NCBI RefSeq assembly: GCF_032884065.1
Contig: NW_027063379.1
Coordinates: forward strand, 310,001-374,000
DNA: 64,000 nt
Direction of reading: 5' to 3'
Origin: Artemia franciscana
Taxonomy: Eukaryota; Arthropoda; Branchiopoda; Anostraca; Artemiidae
The notes beneath the pieces were generated by a model. That model did no database searches, was not told the DNA's origin, and was given only the letters and a program-made list of their open reading frames with translations. Positions 1 to 11,844 of this stretch are shown one piece after another. The stretch's first letter is position 1. Each line of letters begins with the position of its first letter. Position numbers and translations under genes: made by a program.

Positions 1-261
1 AATAACACCATCAGATTCAGCAGATCAGAGAACCCTACAGTAGAAGTTTCAAACTCCTATCTACAAAAATGTGGAATTATGTATTTTCTTGCCAGAAGAC
101 AAATCACGGGTGCGTGTTTATTTGCTTTTTTTTTGTTTTTTGTTTCTTGTTTTTTTTCCCCAGGGTTCATCGTAACGACCAAGTGGTCCTAGAATGTCAC
201 AAGAGGGCTCATTCTAACGGAAATGAAAAGTTCTAGTGCTCTTTTTAAGTAACCAAAAAAA

Positions 262-985
262 TTGGAGGGCATCTAGGCCCCCTCCCACGCTCATTTTTCC
301 CCAAAGTCAACGGATCAAAATTTTGAGATAGCCATTTTGTTCAACATAGTCAAAAACCATAATAACTATGTCTTTGGGCATGACTTAATCCCCCACAGTC
401 CTTGGGGGAGGGGCTGCAAGTTACAAACTTGGACCAGTGTTTACATATAATAATGGTTATTGGGAAGTGTACAGACGTTTTCGGGGGGATTTTTTGGTCT
501 TAGGGGTAGGGTCGAGGGGAGGGGGCTATGTGGGAGGATCTTTCCTTGGAGAAATATGTCATGGGGGAAGGAAAAAAAATGAAAAAGGCGCAGGGCGCAG
601 GATGAATCTGGTCAGTTTAGGAAAATTGGAGGGCATCTAGGCCCCCTCCCACGCTCATTTTTCCCCAAAGTCAACGGATCAAAATTTTGAGATAGCCATT
701 TTGTTCAACATAGTCAAAAACCATAATAACTATGTCTTTGGGGATGACTTACTCCCCCACAGTCCCTGGGGGAGGGGCTGTAAGTTACAAACTTGGACCA
801 GAGTTTACATATAATAATGGTTATTGGGAAGTGTACAGACGTTTTCGGGGGGATTTTTTGGTCTTAGGGGTAGGGTCGAGGGGAGGGGGCTATGTGGGAG
901 GATCTTTCCTTGGGGAAATATGTCATGGGGGAAGGAAAAAAAATGAAAAGGGCGCAGGGCGCAGGATGAATCTGGTAATGTTAGG
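262..985 (+). repeat. 362-bp tandem duplication inside family A
   Basis: The segment beginning AAATTGGAGGGCATCTAGGC at 261 starts again 362 bases later and is nearly identical through the GATGAATCTGGT block (about 601 and 963). Other family A copies carry the segment once, so the duplication is private to this copy. Confidence 0.85.
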
Positions 986-2056
986 AAAAATGCGCTTAAT
1001 ATACAATGCTGGGTGTTCCGAGCCTCTCTATTATGGAGTATAATTTGAAAATAACACAAGTATTCGAGCGATAAAACATATATATCACAACCATAACTCA
1101 ACTAGCGAAAGAACTGCTAAGAGATAACAAAACTATAAAGCGAAAACAGGCGAAAACTAACGGGAAAATAAACGAACAAAGAGGTGGAAGGGACCCAGAG
1201 AAAAAATATAATCCTTTTCCAATTTTGAGCCTAACTTCCGCAAAGGAGTAATAATTTCAGAAGCCCCGAAATACCGAATTATTTTCTTTTTCCTATAAGA
1301 CCGGGGTAAATGAAACCGAAACTTACAATAGCGGAAATATATTATACACAATTCAGCCAGATCTTCTCTTTTTTAAATTAAAACGAACAGAGATTATTAC
1401 GCATATGAGGGGTTCTAAAAAAGCTTTAGTATAAAAAGCGAGGTATTAGGAGGAGATAAATACCTCGCTCTTTATGCTATAGTTTTTTAGTAATTTCAAC
1501 TATTTATTCTACGGCCTTTCTGATTCAGGGGTCATTCTTAAAGAATTGGGACAAAACTTACGATTTAGTGTAAAGAGCGAGGGATTAACGAGGGTACAAA
1601 CCCCCTCATATACATAATACAAATTTAAGAATATAAAGTTTGTTACGTAAGTTAATTCTTAAGTTACGTATATTTTTTACTAATAAAAACATTCGTTAAA
1701 AATTAAAATTTATAGTTGCCTTTTTATGTAACCGAAAAATTGCAGGGCAACTAGGCCTCTTTCTCCACCCTTTATCTCTCAAAATTGTCTGATCAAAACT
1801 AAGAGAAAGCCATTTAGCCAAAAAAGGAATTAATATGAAAATTTCATTTTAATAATTGATGTGTGGAGAACCAAAATCAAACATGCATTAATTCAAAAAC
1901 TTTCAGAAATTACATAAAAAAAACTAGTTTTTTTAACTGAAAGTAAGGAGCGACATTAAAACTTAAAACGAACAGAAATTACTCCGTATATGAAATGGGT
2001 TGTCCCCTCCGCAATCCTTCGCTCTTTACGCTAAAGTTTTTAATTGTTTTAAAAAG

Positions 2057-2097
2057 CAGAATTGTGGCAAAGAGTCAAACTCTTTGCCACAATTCTG
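2057..2097. repeat. Perfect 18-bp hairpin
   Basis: CAGAATTGTGGCAAAGAG, a TCAAA loop, then the exact complement. It sits where other family A copies have the non-palindromic loop of the terminal module. Confidence 0.9.
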
Positions 2098-2157
2098 TGG
2101 CAAACTCTTTGTATCATTGTGGTAAGAATTAGGTCTAAATAATTTCAATACGTCTAT

Positions 2158-3420
2158 TTGTTTTCGGTTCTTTGTATTTTCTTTTTATACAGACAATCCG
2201 GCCCTGTTAATTCCATCCACCTTGCAAGAAAGAAAAAGTTTCCCGAGGATCTTCCAAACAACCACAAGAAAATTACAAAACTGTCAGCGAAAAAAATCAA
2301 AGATAACCTTCATTTCCTTTGGTTGACACTCTGTCCAAGGATCCCCAAAACCTCCCTTACCGCTGCTGATATTCCTATATCTGAGCAGAATTCTTTCTAT
2401 GCAGTTAAATTCTCTCCACCGGACCCCCAACTTGAAAACAAATAAGCTGAAGATCTTGACCAATTTTTGAATGCATTCTCTGACTCTGATTTTGCGTCTG
2501 TGGCGGATGCTATTTTGCGCCTTAGGCCAAAAATGTCACGAAGGATAGATGGACTTCAGGGGGGGGGGCTCAAATGATTAAAAATTAAAAGTTCTAGCTC
2601 ACGCTCTACATATTAAAAATGGTGGTCCTTTGCTTTTGGAACATCTTACATTACTGCTGAAGATAATTTTTACAAAAGTTTGGTTCTATCAACATTCTGT
2701 ATGGGAGATCTTTCTCCTATTCTAAAAAAGCAGAAACCCTCCCATCAATGCACATCTTTCGCGCCCATTCCTGTTTCAATCAGTTTATGCAAGCTTTATG
2801 AACTACCATTGAAGCTTGAAGAAAAATGTTCTACACCTCTACATCAATTTGGCTTTCAGCGTGGCATTGGATGTGCAGAAGGCCTTGTATTTGTTGCTAA
2901 TGTTCTGCTTGATGCATCTTGTACAGGCAGTTCACTCGCCTTGGCAAGTCATGATGTTTGCCACGTCTTTGACTCCTTGATCCACCCCCTTATGCTTTTA
3001 AGGGCTGTTAAAAGAGGAGTAAATACGGCTATCAGTAGATCTCAAAGGGATAATGTATGCTAAGCTACGAATCCGTCTTAAAATCCCTCTTAAGGAAGAT
3101 GAAACGGAAAGGACCCTGTATATAATTATATAAATTAACACAGGAGCCAGGCAAGGTGAAATTGCGTCACCTTGTTATTTCAATAGTTACGTCCTCAAAA
3201 ATCAGGACCAGTTTGAAATGTCTTGCATTTTTTCTGGCCTCAATATCTCCTTAGTCAGTTATGCTGATGACATTTTTACCAATAGCTGAACTTCGAACAA
3301 AATTTCTGAGACTTTCCAAAACTGCATGCAGAATATTTAGAATCTGGTCTTGAATTTAACACTGCAAAGTCTGACGTCATGCTTTTCAGAGGCAATACTA
3401 TAGCGTTACCTATAGTAAAG
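2158..3420 (+). pseudogene. Decayed non-LTR (LINE) reverse transcriptase
   Basis: A broken ORF2-type frame. One frame runs from 2158 through a TAA at 2443-2445 to about 2577 and ends near IDGLQ, as in the linker before LINE RT domains. The next frame (2680-3063) has finger and palm features: PILKKQKPS, a PI.VS...KLYE block, QFGFQRGIGCAEGL and LASHDVCHVFDSLIHP. After a frameshift near 3056 come YAKLR, GARQGEIASP (3143-3172) and the catalytic YADD box (3260-3271). A further shift leads to GLEFNTAKSDVMLF, the usual segment after YADD. At least two frameshifts and three stops make it inactive. No endonuclease or 3' tail is visible; family C repeats begin at about 3450. I cannot assign the clade (CR1, Jockey, RTE and so on). 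Confidence 0.85.
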
Positions 3421-3449
3421 GTCATACACCTACAATGCTCTGTTATTAT

Positions 3450-6400
3450 TTTTTCCCAGAGGCAATTTATATGGAAGAGGTCGTCGTATAAACTTGAAAG
3501 AGGGCTCATTTGTTTGGAAATTGGGAGTTTTAGTGCCCTTTTTAAGAGTCAAAAGCGATCAGAGTGCAATTAGCCCTCCAACCCTCATACTCTTTTTTAC
3601 TAAGCACATCTGATAAAAATTTTAAGTAGTCATTTTGTTAAAAATGGTTCAAACATCAGATAATAAAACTCAGTCCACACAAACCCCCAGAGCTCAGAGG
3701 CAAGTGTTAAGTTATGTTCCAGGGGCTTATCAGGTTTTATTTAAGGAGAGGTTGTAAAAACTTCAGAATTGGCTCATTTGATTGGAAATTGAATTTTCAA
3801 GTTACCTCTTTATTGGTCAAAAGAGATCAGAGTGCATCTACCCCCCCCCCCCACAATTTTTCCCCAAATGTGTCAGATCAGAATTTTGAGATTGCCACTT
3901 TTTTTGAAAAAAGTCTAACGATCAGATAACAAGGACTTAGTATCAACACACCCCCCCCCCCAGATCCCAGGGGAAGGTTGTAACTTATGCCCTTGGGGCA
4001 TATAAAGTTTTTATGGAAGAAATGGTTGTATTAACTTTGGAAGGGACTCGAATGATCATAAATTGAAAGGTCGAATTTCCTTTTTCAAGAGTCAAAATTG
4101 ATCCGATGTCAACTAGCCCCCCCCCCCCCGCCTCACCAACCTTATTTTCCCCAAATGTATCCAGCTGTATTTTTACATAGCCATTTTGTTCAAAATAGAC
4201 AAAAGATTATATTACAAAGACTCCAGGGATAACACAGCCCACCAGAACCTAGGGGTAAGTGTTGTAAATTATGCTCTGGTGGGATATAACGTTTGTATGG
4301 AAAGTATGGTAGTATAAACTTCAGAGGAAGCTCATTCGATTTTAAATCAGAATATCTAGGGGCACTTTTTAATAGTCAAAAGTGATCATGTGGCAACTAA
4401 TGCTCCCAAAAACCTGTTTTTCCCTAAGTGCAGCTGATCAGCGTTTTGAAATAGCCATATTGTTAAAAATAATTGAAAGATCAAATAAAAAAATTCAGGG
4501 ATCAACACAACCCCTCAGAGCTCAGGGGAATTGTTGTAAGTTATGCTCCAGGGGCAGATAAGCTGTTATGTAAGGGGTTATCGCTTATGTAAGGGAGGAT
4601 CATTTGATTGTATATTGAAATTTCTATTTACCCCTTTAAGAGTCATCAAAAGTGATCAGCAGGCATAACCCCCCCCCACCCTCTTTTCCCTAAATGTATC
4701 CAATCAAAAATTTTAGATATCCACTTTTTTTGAAATAGTCCAACAATCAGATGACAAAACTTTGGGGTCAACATACGCCCCCCCCCCCCAAAAAAAAAAA
4801 CAACGGGGGAAGGGTAGTAACTCATGCCGCAGGGGCATATAGGATTTTTACAGAAAATATACTCATAGAAACTTTGGGGAGGAGGCTCAAATGATTAAAA
4901 GTTTCAGCTCCCTCTTTAAAAGTCAATTAATCCAATGGCAACTAGCCTCCCCCTCCACCAAACTCAAGACCATAAGGCTTATTTTTTTCCCAAGGGGTGC
5001 TTCATATGGAAGGAATGGTCGTATAAACTTCAGAGGGCCTCGTTCAATTGGAAATCGAAAGTTATAGTGCACTTTTTCGGAGTTAAAAAAGATTGGAGGG
5101 CAGATAGCCCCCATGCCCTTTTTCCCCGAATGCATCCAATAAAAATTTTGAATAGGCATGTTATTGAAAATAGTTCAAACATCAGATAACAAAAACTTCA
5201 GGGTTGACAAATTGTCCAAGAGCTCAGTGGCAAGTATTTTAAGTTATGCGCTGGGGACATATACTGTTCTTATGTAAGGAGTGGTCTTGTGAAGTACAGA
5301 GGTAGCTCATTTTATTGAAAAGTGAGTTACCTTTTTAAGAGTCAAAAGTAATCAGAAGGCATCAACCCCGCCCCCCACCCAACACCCTCTTTTTCTTAAA
5401 TGCATCCAATGGATTTGAGATAACCATTTTCTTTAAAACAGTCCAACAATGGAATGAAAAAAAATAGCGGTCAACATACCCCGCCTCAGAGCGTGGGGGA
5501 ACCAGGGGTTGCAACTTGTCCCCTAGGGGTATATAAGGTTTTAAGGAATAAGTGTTCTTACAAACTTTGTGGGGGACTCAAATTATTAGAAATTCAAAGT
5601 TCTAATCAAGACTTTAAGAGTTAGAAGTTATCCAATGGCAACTATCCCCCCCCCCGCCAACCCATTTTACCCAAATACGTTCGATCAAATTATTTATAGC
5701 AATTTTTCCAAAAAAGACCAAAAATCATAAAAAAAATCCAGGGGTAACCCACTCCCCTCCCCCAGAACCCAGGGGCAAGTGTCTTAAATAATTACTCCAG
5801 GGTATATACAATTTTTACGGACAGAATGGTAGTATAAACTTCAAAGGGGGCTTATGCGATTGTAAATCGAAATTTTTAGTGCCCTTTTTATGAATCAAAA
5901 GTGATTACCATGTTTTTAAATAGTCAAACAATCAAATAACAAAAAGATCGGGGTCAACATAATCCCCCAGAGCCCAGGGGAAGGATTTTAAATTATGTCC
6001 GGAGGTATATAAGGTTCTTATGGAAGAAGTAAACTTCGGAGGGGACTAGAATTTTAACAAACGACTAAAAATTTAACATTCTAGTTCCCTTTTTGAGAGT
6101 CACAAGTAATCACACAGAAAGTAGCCCCCATCCCACCAACTATTTTTCCCCCAAATGCGTCTGATCAAAATTTTGAGATTTTCCTTTTGTCCGGAATAGA
6201 CCAAAGATCATATAGTGAAAACACCAGGGTTTACACAGCCCTCCAGAGCACTGGGCATATAAGGTAAAAGGAAGGAATGATTGTGTAACTTTGTCAGGGG
6301 CTCATTCTATTGGAAATTGAAAGTTCTAGTTCCCTTTTTAAAAATCAAAAGGCACAGAGGGCAACTAGCCCTCCGTTCTTCTTTACCTCAAATCCATTCA

Positions 6401-6640
6401 ATAAAATTTTTTGAGATAGCCATTTTGTTAAAATAAGTCAAAAGATGACTTTTCCAGACTTTTCAAACCAAGACTTTTCTGACTTTTCAGAACCCAGACT
6501 CTTCAAAACCAACACAAACCGACCAGGGCTCTTGCCCCAGAGCACTGAGGCAAGTGTTGTATGTTATTTCCAGGGGGGTATATGGTTCTTATGCAAGGGT
6601 TTGAAAATAATTCAAAAATCAGATAAGCCAAACCCCCACT
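3450..6640 (+). repeat. Array of diverged ~280-bp units (family C)
   Basis: About eleven units, each running TATGGAAGGAATGGT, ATAAACTT, GGGGGCTCATT, GAAAGTTCTAGTGCCCTTTT, GGGCAACTAGCCCCC, TTTTGAGATAGCCATTTTGT, CAACACACCCCCCAGAGC and AAGTGTTGTAAGTTATG. The last block recurs near 3695, 3975, 4257, 4530, 4810, 5230, 5510, 5775, 5985 and 6553, with one shortened unit near 4990. Units are clearly diverged and rich in poly-C runs. The core resembles part of family A and the retroposon bodies near 61.6-63.4 kb. No coding potential. Confidence 0.85.
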
Positions 6641-6649
6641 CCTACTCAA

Positions 6650-6900
6650 AAAACTTATGAACAATATTTTACCCCAAAAACTGACCCCTGGCCTCCTCTG
6701 CATGACCTGACCCCCCCCCCCCCCCGAAAAAAAAACAACTTGTTAACAATATTTTATTCCAAAAATTATAGCAACTCATCCCTGGTGCTCCTTGGCCCCC
6801 TCCCCCCCCAAAAAAAAAGCAACTTGTTAACAATATATTATTCCAAGGCTTATGGGAGCTTACCCCTGGTCCTCCATAGCTCGTTGGCCCTCCCCCCGGA
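6650..6900. repeat. Three ~84-bp tandem units
   Basis: AACTTGTTAACAATATTTTA or a close variant begins at about 6654, 6737 and 6821. Each unit also holds a CCCCTGG segment and a poly-C/poly-A junction. Confidence 0.75.
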
Positions 6901-6918
6901 AATACTGTAGTAACCGAA

Positions 6919-6988
6919 TGGTTACTATTTTCGTTCCTAGTGGGAAAATGGTTACTGCCCAACCTGCTAGGAACGAGAATAGTTACTG
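6919..6988. repeat. Imperfect inverted repeat, ~20-bp arms
   Basis: GTTACTATTTTCGTTCCTAG is followed, after a short spacer, by CTAGGAACGAGAATAGTTAC; 18 of 20 positions pair. Extra GTAACC motifs flank it. Possibly a transposon end. Confidence 0.65.
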
Positions 6989-7009
6989 CTAGGAGTAACC
7001 ACACTAAGT

Positions 7010-8640
7010 GATTTTCTTACCGTGCTCAAAAGAATGGTTAGCGCAGTAAGTACATAATTCACCTTCTTCAACAAAAATCTCATTCAACAAAAAATAAATA
7101 TGGACAAGAATGAAGTAATGGAATATCATGTTATTTGTTTGGAAGAAGGTGGGACGGTGATTTTGCAAAAGAGAGAGGGATCTGAGCCAGGTTAGTAAAT
7201 CACCATATTTTGGGATCAACATTAAAGGACACCCTGAGTAGTAGGCTATCTATTAGAAAGTAGGTTAAATCAATGAAAAACTTATTATTTAATTTAATGA
7301 TTTCCATGTTTTCTGGCACATCCAGGCATAATTATTACCTTAAATTGCCATTTGGAATCATTCTAAGGATTGACTTCTTCCAGGTAACATTGAGCCTCCA
7401 TTAAACTGCCACACGGGAGCATTCTAAGCATTGACTCCTTTTAGGCTCTGTAAACAGGCCTAGGTGAATTATTACAGATAAGTTGAGGATTTATGGGCTG
7501 TCAAATCATTATTCTGAGACTGTCTTTAATCCTATTGAAGAAGTAGGCTAGGGTAGACTATTCAGAGTCTATTCCAAAGGATGGTAATTTTATCCAGTAA
7601 AATTCTAGTTGATTGACTTCTTGCTATTACTGAAAGGGGTTAGGTTAGGAAAATGAAACTTTCAGGGATGGGCCTACAGGCTAAAGTATGTCCTGGGAAG
7701 GTATTTCAAAGTACACATCTCTACTCATTCTTGCTCTAGAGGGCCCTGATCTTTGATGGCCTTCAAAATATATATAGCTGAAGTTACATGTTTCCCATTG
7801 ATTCTGCCAATTTATCCCTCAACCTTTAACTCCCTGTTAATTGAAGCAACTGTGACAAAGCAAGACTGGGGAAAAGGTAGCAGGTGACAGAATACATTGG
7901 AACTACATAATTTTGGCTATATATTTGCACATTAGGTAGGTTGGAGGTAAATTATAGTATAGAGATGCATGCTTTTCCCTTTGGTATGTAGGCTAATTAG
8001 AAGGTCACTTGTACCTGATGCTGTCCATGTTGTTTTTAGTTGGATGGGAAACATCCAAAGAAAGTTTCCTTTGAAAAGGAAAGGTGAGTTTGAATTTGTC
8101 AAAGCTTGGGGGTTTGCCCCTTCAGTCTGTTTAAAGGAAAATGGATTTGTAATTGAAGCTTTGTTCATTTCAATCTCAAGGGTGACCTATATTTTTGACA
8201 ATTCATTAAATGGTTGTAAAGGGATGCTTTTGTTTATTGATTTGTCTTCTTTGTTTTCTAACAGTTTTTTTAATCTTTAAATTGATATCCATTTCTTACA
8301 AATTTTTATTGATACCAGAGGTTCATTTGCAAGTTTTCACCTACTTTGTAATCCCTGGTCTCACAATTACATTTAAATTTACTGAAGCTAGGAAAGATAG
8401 AGCTCCTATCTATTTAAAGAAAATTAATAGATATAAGTAGGTTTATTTTATTTAAGTCCTAGGGCCATGGCAATTAAAAACAAATTAAAGAAGATTAACT
8501 TTAAAACACTTGACATTAAATAAGCATAATAGTCACAAAGAAAAACAAATAACAAAATTATGCTTCTGTGTTCAATTGCCAACCTGAGCAACTGTCATAA
8601 ATTTTTTTAAATCTTGCAGAACATTCACCCAAATTACATT
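7010..8640. other. No supported gene
   Basis: Frames of up to 103 codons (for example 7969-8280, plus) resemble nothing I know. Bases 7600-7770 (GTTAGGAAAATGAAACTTTC, AGAGGGCCCTGATCTTTGAT) match a repeat near 34.08-34.27 kb inside the large hAT element, so part of this stretch is repeat-derived. Confidence 0.4.
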
Positions 8641-8964
8641 CACAAGCTATCTCTCATGACCTGTACTCTTGTCCATACATCCACATTTCAGGGAAATAGA
8701 AGGACCATCATACTGGTATTCTTTATTTCTACTTATATTTAATGGGTTTGAAAGAAAGTTTCTATGGCTAAGTCAGTAGGCCAGTAAAGGACCAGGTGGT
8801 CCTTTAGCCAGGTAGTGCAATAGGAATCTAGGGACCAGCCAGCCTAATCTCTTGCATGCCCTTCCTTCTTACTGTCCCTAGATTTCCATCTGTACTCATT
8901 TAAAATTAGGCCAATTCTAGCTGAGGTTAGTCATATCACCAACCCATAACCAAAACCAAATAAA

Positions 8965-9045
8965 CTGACAATGCCAGGAATTAAACCTGTACCCCTTGGA
9001 GAAAACATTCCAACCCAGAGCGCCTACCACTTAGCAAGGAACACA
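8965..9045 (-). mobile_element. tRNA-derived SINE head
   Basis: Read on the minus strand, the A-box region is TTGCTAAGTGGTAGGCGC and the B-box region CAGGTTTAATTCCTG. Between them lies an anticodon-arm-like TTGGA/TCCAA stem. The acceptor stem is not well formed, so a SINE promoter is more likely than a working tRNA. Any body would extend toward lower coordinates; I could not find its end. Confidence 0.65.
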
Positions 9046-10638
9046 AATTTGACCAGAGAACAATAATTATTTGAAAAAAAGTAGAATATTGAAAAAAAAC
9101 TTGCTATAGTTGTCCCACTACTATCCTGTAAATGCTATAGGTCCATTTTATTTAGGCAATTCAATTTAAGACAGGTGTCAACAAAACTCCACCAGGGATT
9201 GTATTTGCTCAAGATACAATCAAGCCATGTGAATGCTTAGTTTTGTGATATTCTAGTCTTGAAATAATAATAAAAGAGAAAATGTATATGTTCTATTTAT
9301 TTTTCACCAGCTCATTTGAGCAAAATCATTTGTGACAGCCAAATGCCCATGGTTGCCTTAAAACCTCTCTAAATGCTCTGAAACAGAAGGAATAAAAAGA
9401 ATTATACCAATCAGCATTAAACTGTCCCTTAAATTTAAACACGTGCATTTAATTCAAAAATGACGCTACTGCTAGTCAGCTTACTGTGCCGTTCCCACTG
9501 GCTCTACTGCAATTAAAAATGGGCAGTTACCACACAGTAACTGCAGTTACTGAAAAACCATTAGTTGGAACACACCCACTATCGGCAGATTGTTTTTTTT
9601 ATCGTCACCTGAAAGCAGTTTTTCCGATAAAGTTTTTCTAAATCCGAGAAAAACGATTTTGAAAATTTTGAAATTTATGTCTCATAATTGGCTATAGCTA
9701 GAGCGCTGTTTTTTGTTTCAAAATTAAGAAAACAATAAATTAAATCATTGTACTCATTTTTATTTTGAGGTAACCCTTAGGCCAACAAAATTAAGCGATA
9801 TCAGTTTGGAAAATATCACCGGAAAATTCTGAAACGTAGGTAAGATATGGTAAAACGGAATTGACGCAACATAACTTAGAAATCCGACTTACGGCAAAAT
9901 GTCTTTTAACTGAATGACGAAACCGAAAAAATTAATTTACTAAAGTATTTCGCTAATTTGTGATTGTCTTTTGTTTATTGATTTAAAGGTTAATATTAAG
10001 TTGTTTAAGCCGTTTTTCCTTCTCTTCTTTCCATCTTGTGAATGGTAGTGTGGAACTTCTTTTTCCTGATTTCTCTGTAGTACTTGAAAAGCCATTAAGA
10101 TTTTCTGACTCAAAACTCAAGAGGAGTTTGACTCACCCCTGACTCAAGAGGAATAGTTTCATTTGCTGTTTATACAAGTGAGGATAATGTCATCAGAGTC
10201 GGGTTGACAAAAAATGTAGGGGCTGGTCCCATTAATCTCCTACTGGACGTAATTATTAAAGGAACCGTGCTATTAAGAAAGTATATCAAAGATTGCTAAA
10301 TTTAATCAATATTGGTAGGGTTATTGAATGGTGTTATCTGGCTTAAGATAAAAAAGAAACAGTAATAAATACGATTTTGGGGATTGGGAAGCTAAATTTG
10401 TCTGATGATCTAATGTTAACAATTTTGAGAGAAAAGGATTTCTCTGACCAAATTTCGAAGTGATTGCAGTCATCCCCCCCTTCGAGGGCTACATGCCTGA
10501 GGGGTTGGTCTTCTTAATAGGGGTGTTTTATTGTTGAGACTTTATTAGAGCAGCTGAAGTACCAAGGTTTCATAATAGTACATCTACTCTTTGGTCAAAA
10601 GACCTCTGATAAGAGGAATGTTGATGGTTTAATCATCG
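9046..10638. other. No supported gene; one perfect palindrome
   Basis: AT-rich with no long frames. An 18-bp perfect palindrome, CAGTAACTGCAGTTACTG, lies at 9535-9552. Its GTAACTGC motif recurs in a cluster near 31.9-32.3 kb. Confidence 0.5.
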
Positions 10639-11163
10639 CTACATCGCTCGGCCTCCCTGAATTAATTTCTCTTCTGGAATGGAAAAAAATTCAACACGTA
10701 TATTTCCCATGTCATGATCTGCAACCACTGCCAAAGTATGTTGCAGTAAACCTGGATGTTCAAATTGTGCCAACAGCCATCTAACATAATCTTGCCCTTT
10801 TAATAGAGAAAGCAATGCACTATTCAATTGCCTTTATGGTCTTGGCAACCATCCTGCTAAATACAAAGCATGTCCCATAACAAAGAATGTTGAAAAGGTT
10901 ATCATTAATGCATTACAAGAAAAAATCACCATTGGTGCTGCATAAAAATAATACGCAGATATCTTTAAATCAAGATTTCTACTGGAAGACTTGGCTCCAG
11001 CTCGGTCTAATGTAGAATTCTTTCCCCTTAAAACACCTGAAAACCCTACTCTAAGCTCAATCATGTCAACACAACAGAGAGTCTTAAAGCCCCCCATTAA
11101 GAAAACAGTTGATGAAATCTTAACAGTTAGAATTCCTAGAATAATCAATTCATTTTCATCCAT
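10639..11163 (-). pseudogene. Unrecognised ~174-codon frame with one internal stop
   Basis: On the minus strand one frame runs from an ATG at 11163 to a stop at 10639 and is interrupted only by a TAA at 10836-10834. So long a frame is rare here outside transposons. The first part (109 codons) starts MDENELIILGILT and has hydrophobic stretches, for example YYFYAAPMVIFSCNALMITF, suggesting membrane segments. The second part is more polar (VVADHDMGNIRVEFF, IPEEKLIQGG). I do not recognise the family. It could be a retrocopied pseudogene, a fragment of an unknown transposon protein, or chance. Confidence 0.35.
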
Positions 11164-11844
11164 AAAATTTGAGTAGATTTAAGATTCAATCCAGAGGCAC
11201 CATTTAGTGGGGGAGGGGGGCAAATGCCCAACAAAGATTTTCCAGGGGGCCCAAGCTTCCCCCACAAAGGGCCCTTTGTCGGCCATAATAATCGATTATG
11301 TCCAACATAATCCATTTTGTCGATTTGATTTGAAATTACTGCACGCCTATTAACCATTAACCTATTAATTAAACAGTGTAATTTCCTGACGATCCTTGGA
11401 GTAATTACGCTCTTTGCTAAGCCGGGTCGGGCAAGGATTTGAATTAGAGTAACAAATTGTTTGTGATCTTGTCGATTCCACATCTTGTTTGTTTGTTATC
11501 ATAAGCTCTTCAGGAGCTTAAAAGCGCAAATTGGTAGCCGTGAAGAAGGATAAAGAGGCAGAAAATCAGTTCTCTCTGAGTAGATGGATTAAGAAACAGT
11601 AACCGACACCGTGTGACCCGGTTCAGCAATTAAGTCCAAATTTGTGTTTCCGTTCTTTTGGCTTTCATTTCCTGAATTATGAATATCAAGCAATCAGTAT
11701 CGAGAAGCAATCTTCGAGCCATACTAAAACGCCGCTGCAAGAACACAAATAAGCCTATAACGTGACTGGGACGTGACTAAAGCTGCAACAAATCCACGAA
11801 AATGGATTTGCGAAAGGTTAGGCTAAACTAGTAGGGGTTTTACA
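11164..11844. other. No clear gene; perhaps the 5' part of the adjacent hAT copy
   Basis: Holds a poly-G/poly-C patch and a minus frame (11145-11483) with no recognisable motif. Bases 11530-11610 could belong to the transposase copy that follows, but no terminal repeat was found. Confidence 0.3.

Larger units (their letters stand above)
1..2105 (+). mobile_element. Dispersed repeat family A, copy 1 (cut by window edge)
   Basis: The same blocks occur in the same order in copies near 38.1-39.7 kb, 54.7-56.4 kb and, reversed, 44.6-43.1 kb. The blocks are a GCCAGAAGACA segment, a GGAGGGCATCTAGGCCCCCT core, a TTTGGGGATGACTTACTCCC segment, and one or two inverted-repeat modules containing AAACGAACAGAAATTA and AGCGTAAAGAGCG. 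The hairpin head seen in other copies would lie left of base 1. No coding region is recognised; the open frames at 437-640 and 732-1043 only reflect the internal duplication. Superfamily is unknown. Confidence 0.75.

Noticed and set aside
437..1101. Overlapping frames on both strands (GVGSRGGGYVGG...)
   Set aside because: Duplicated together with the 362-bp repeat unit and present only as part of family A.
10639..11163. Nuclear copy of mitochondrial ND1
   Set aside because: A few segments (VGFSGVL, LAGW) recall ND1, but the ERK..GY..RKGPN signature is missing and the second part does not fit, so I left it unnamed.
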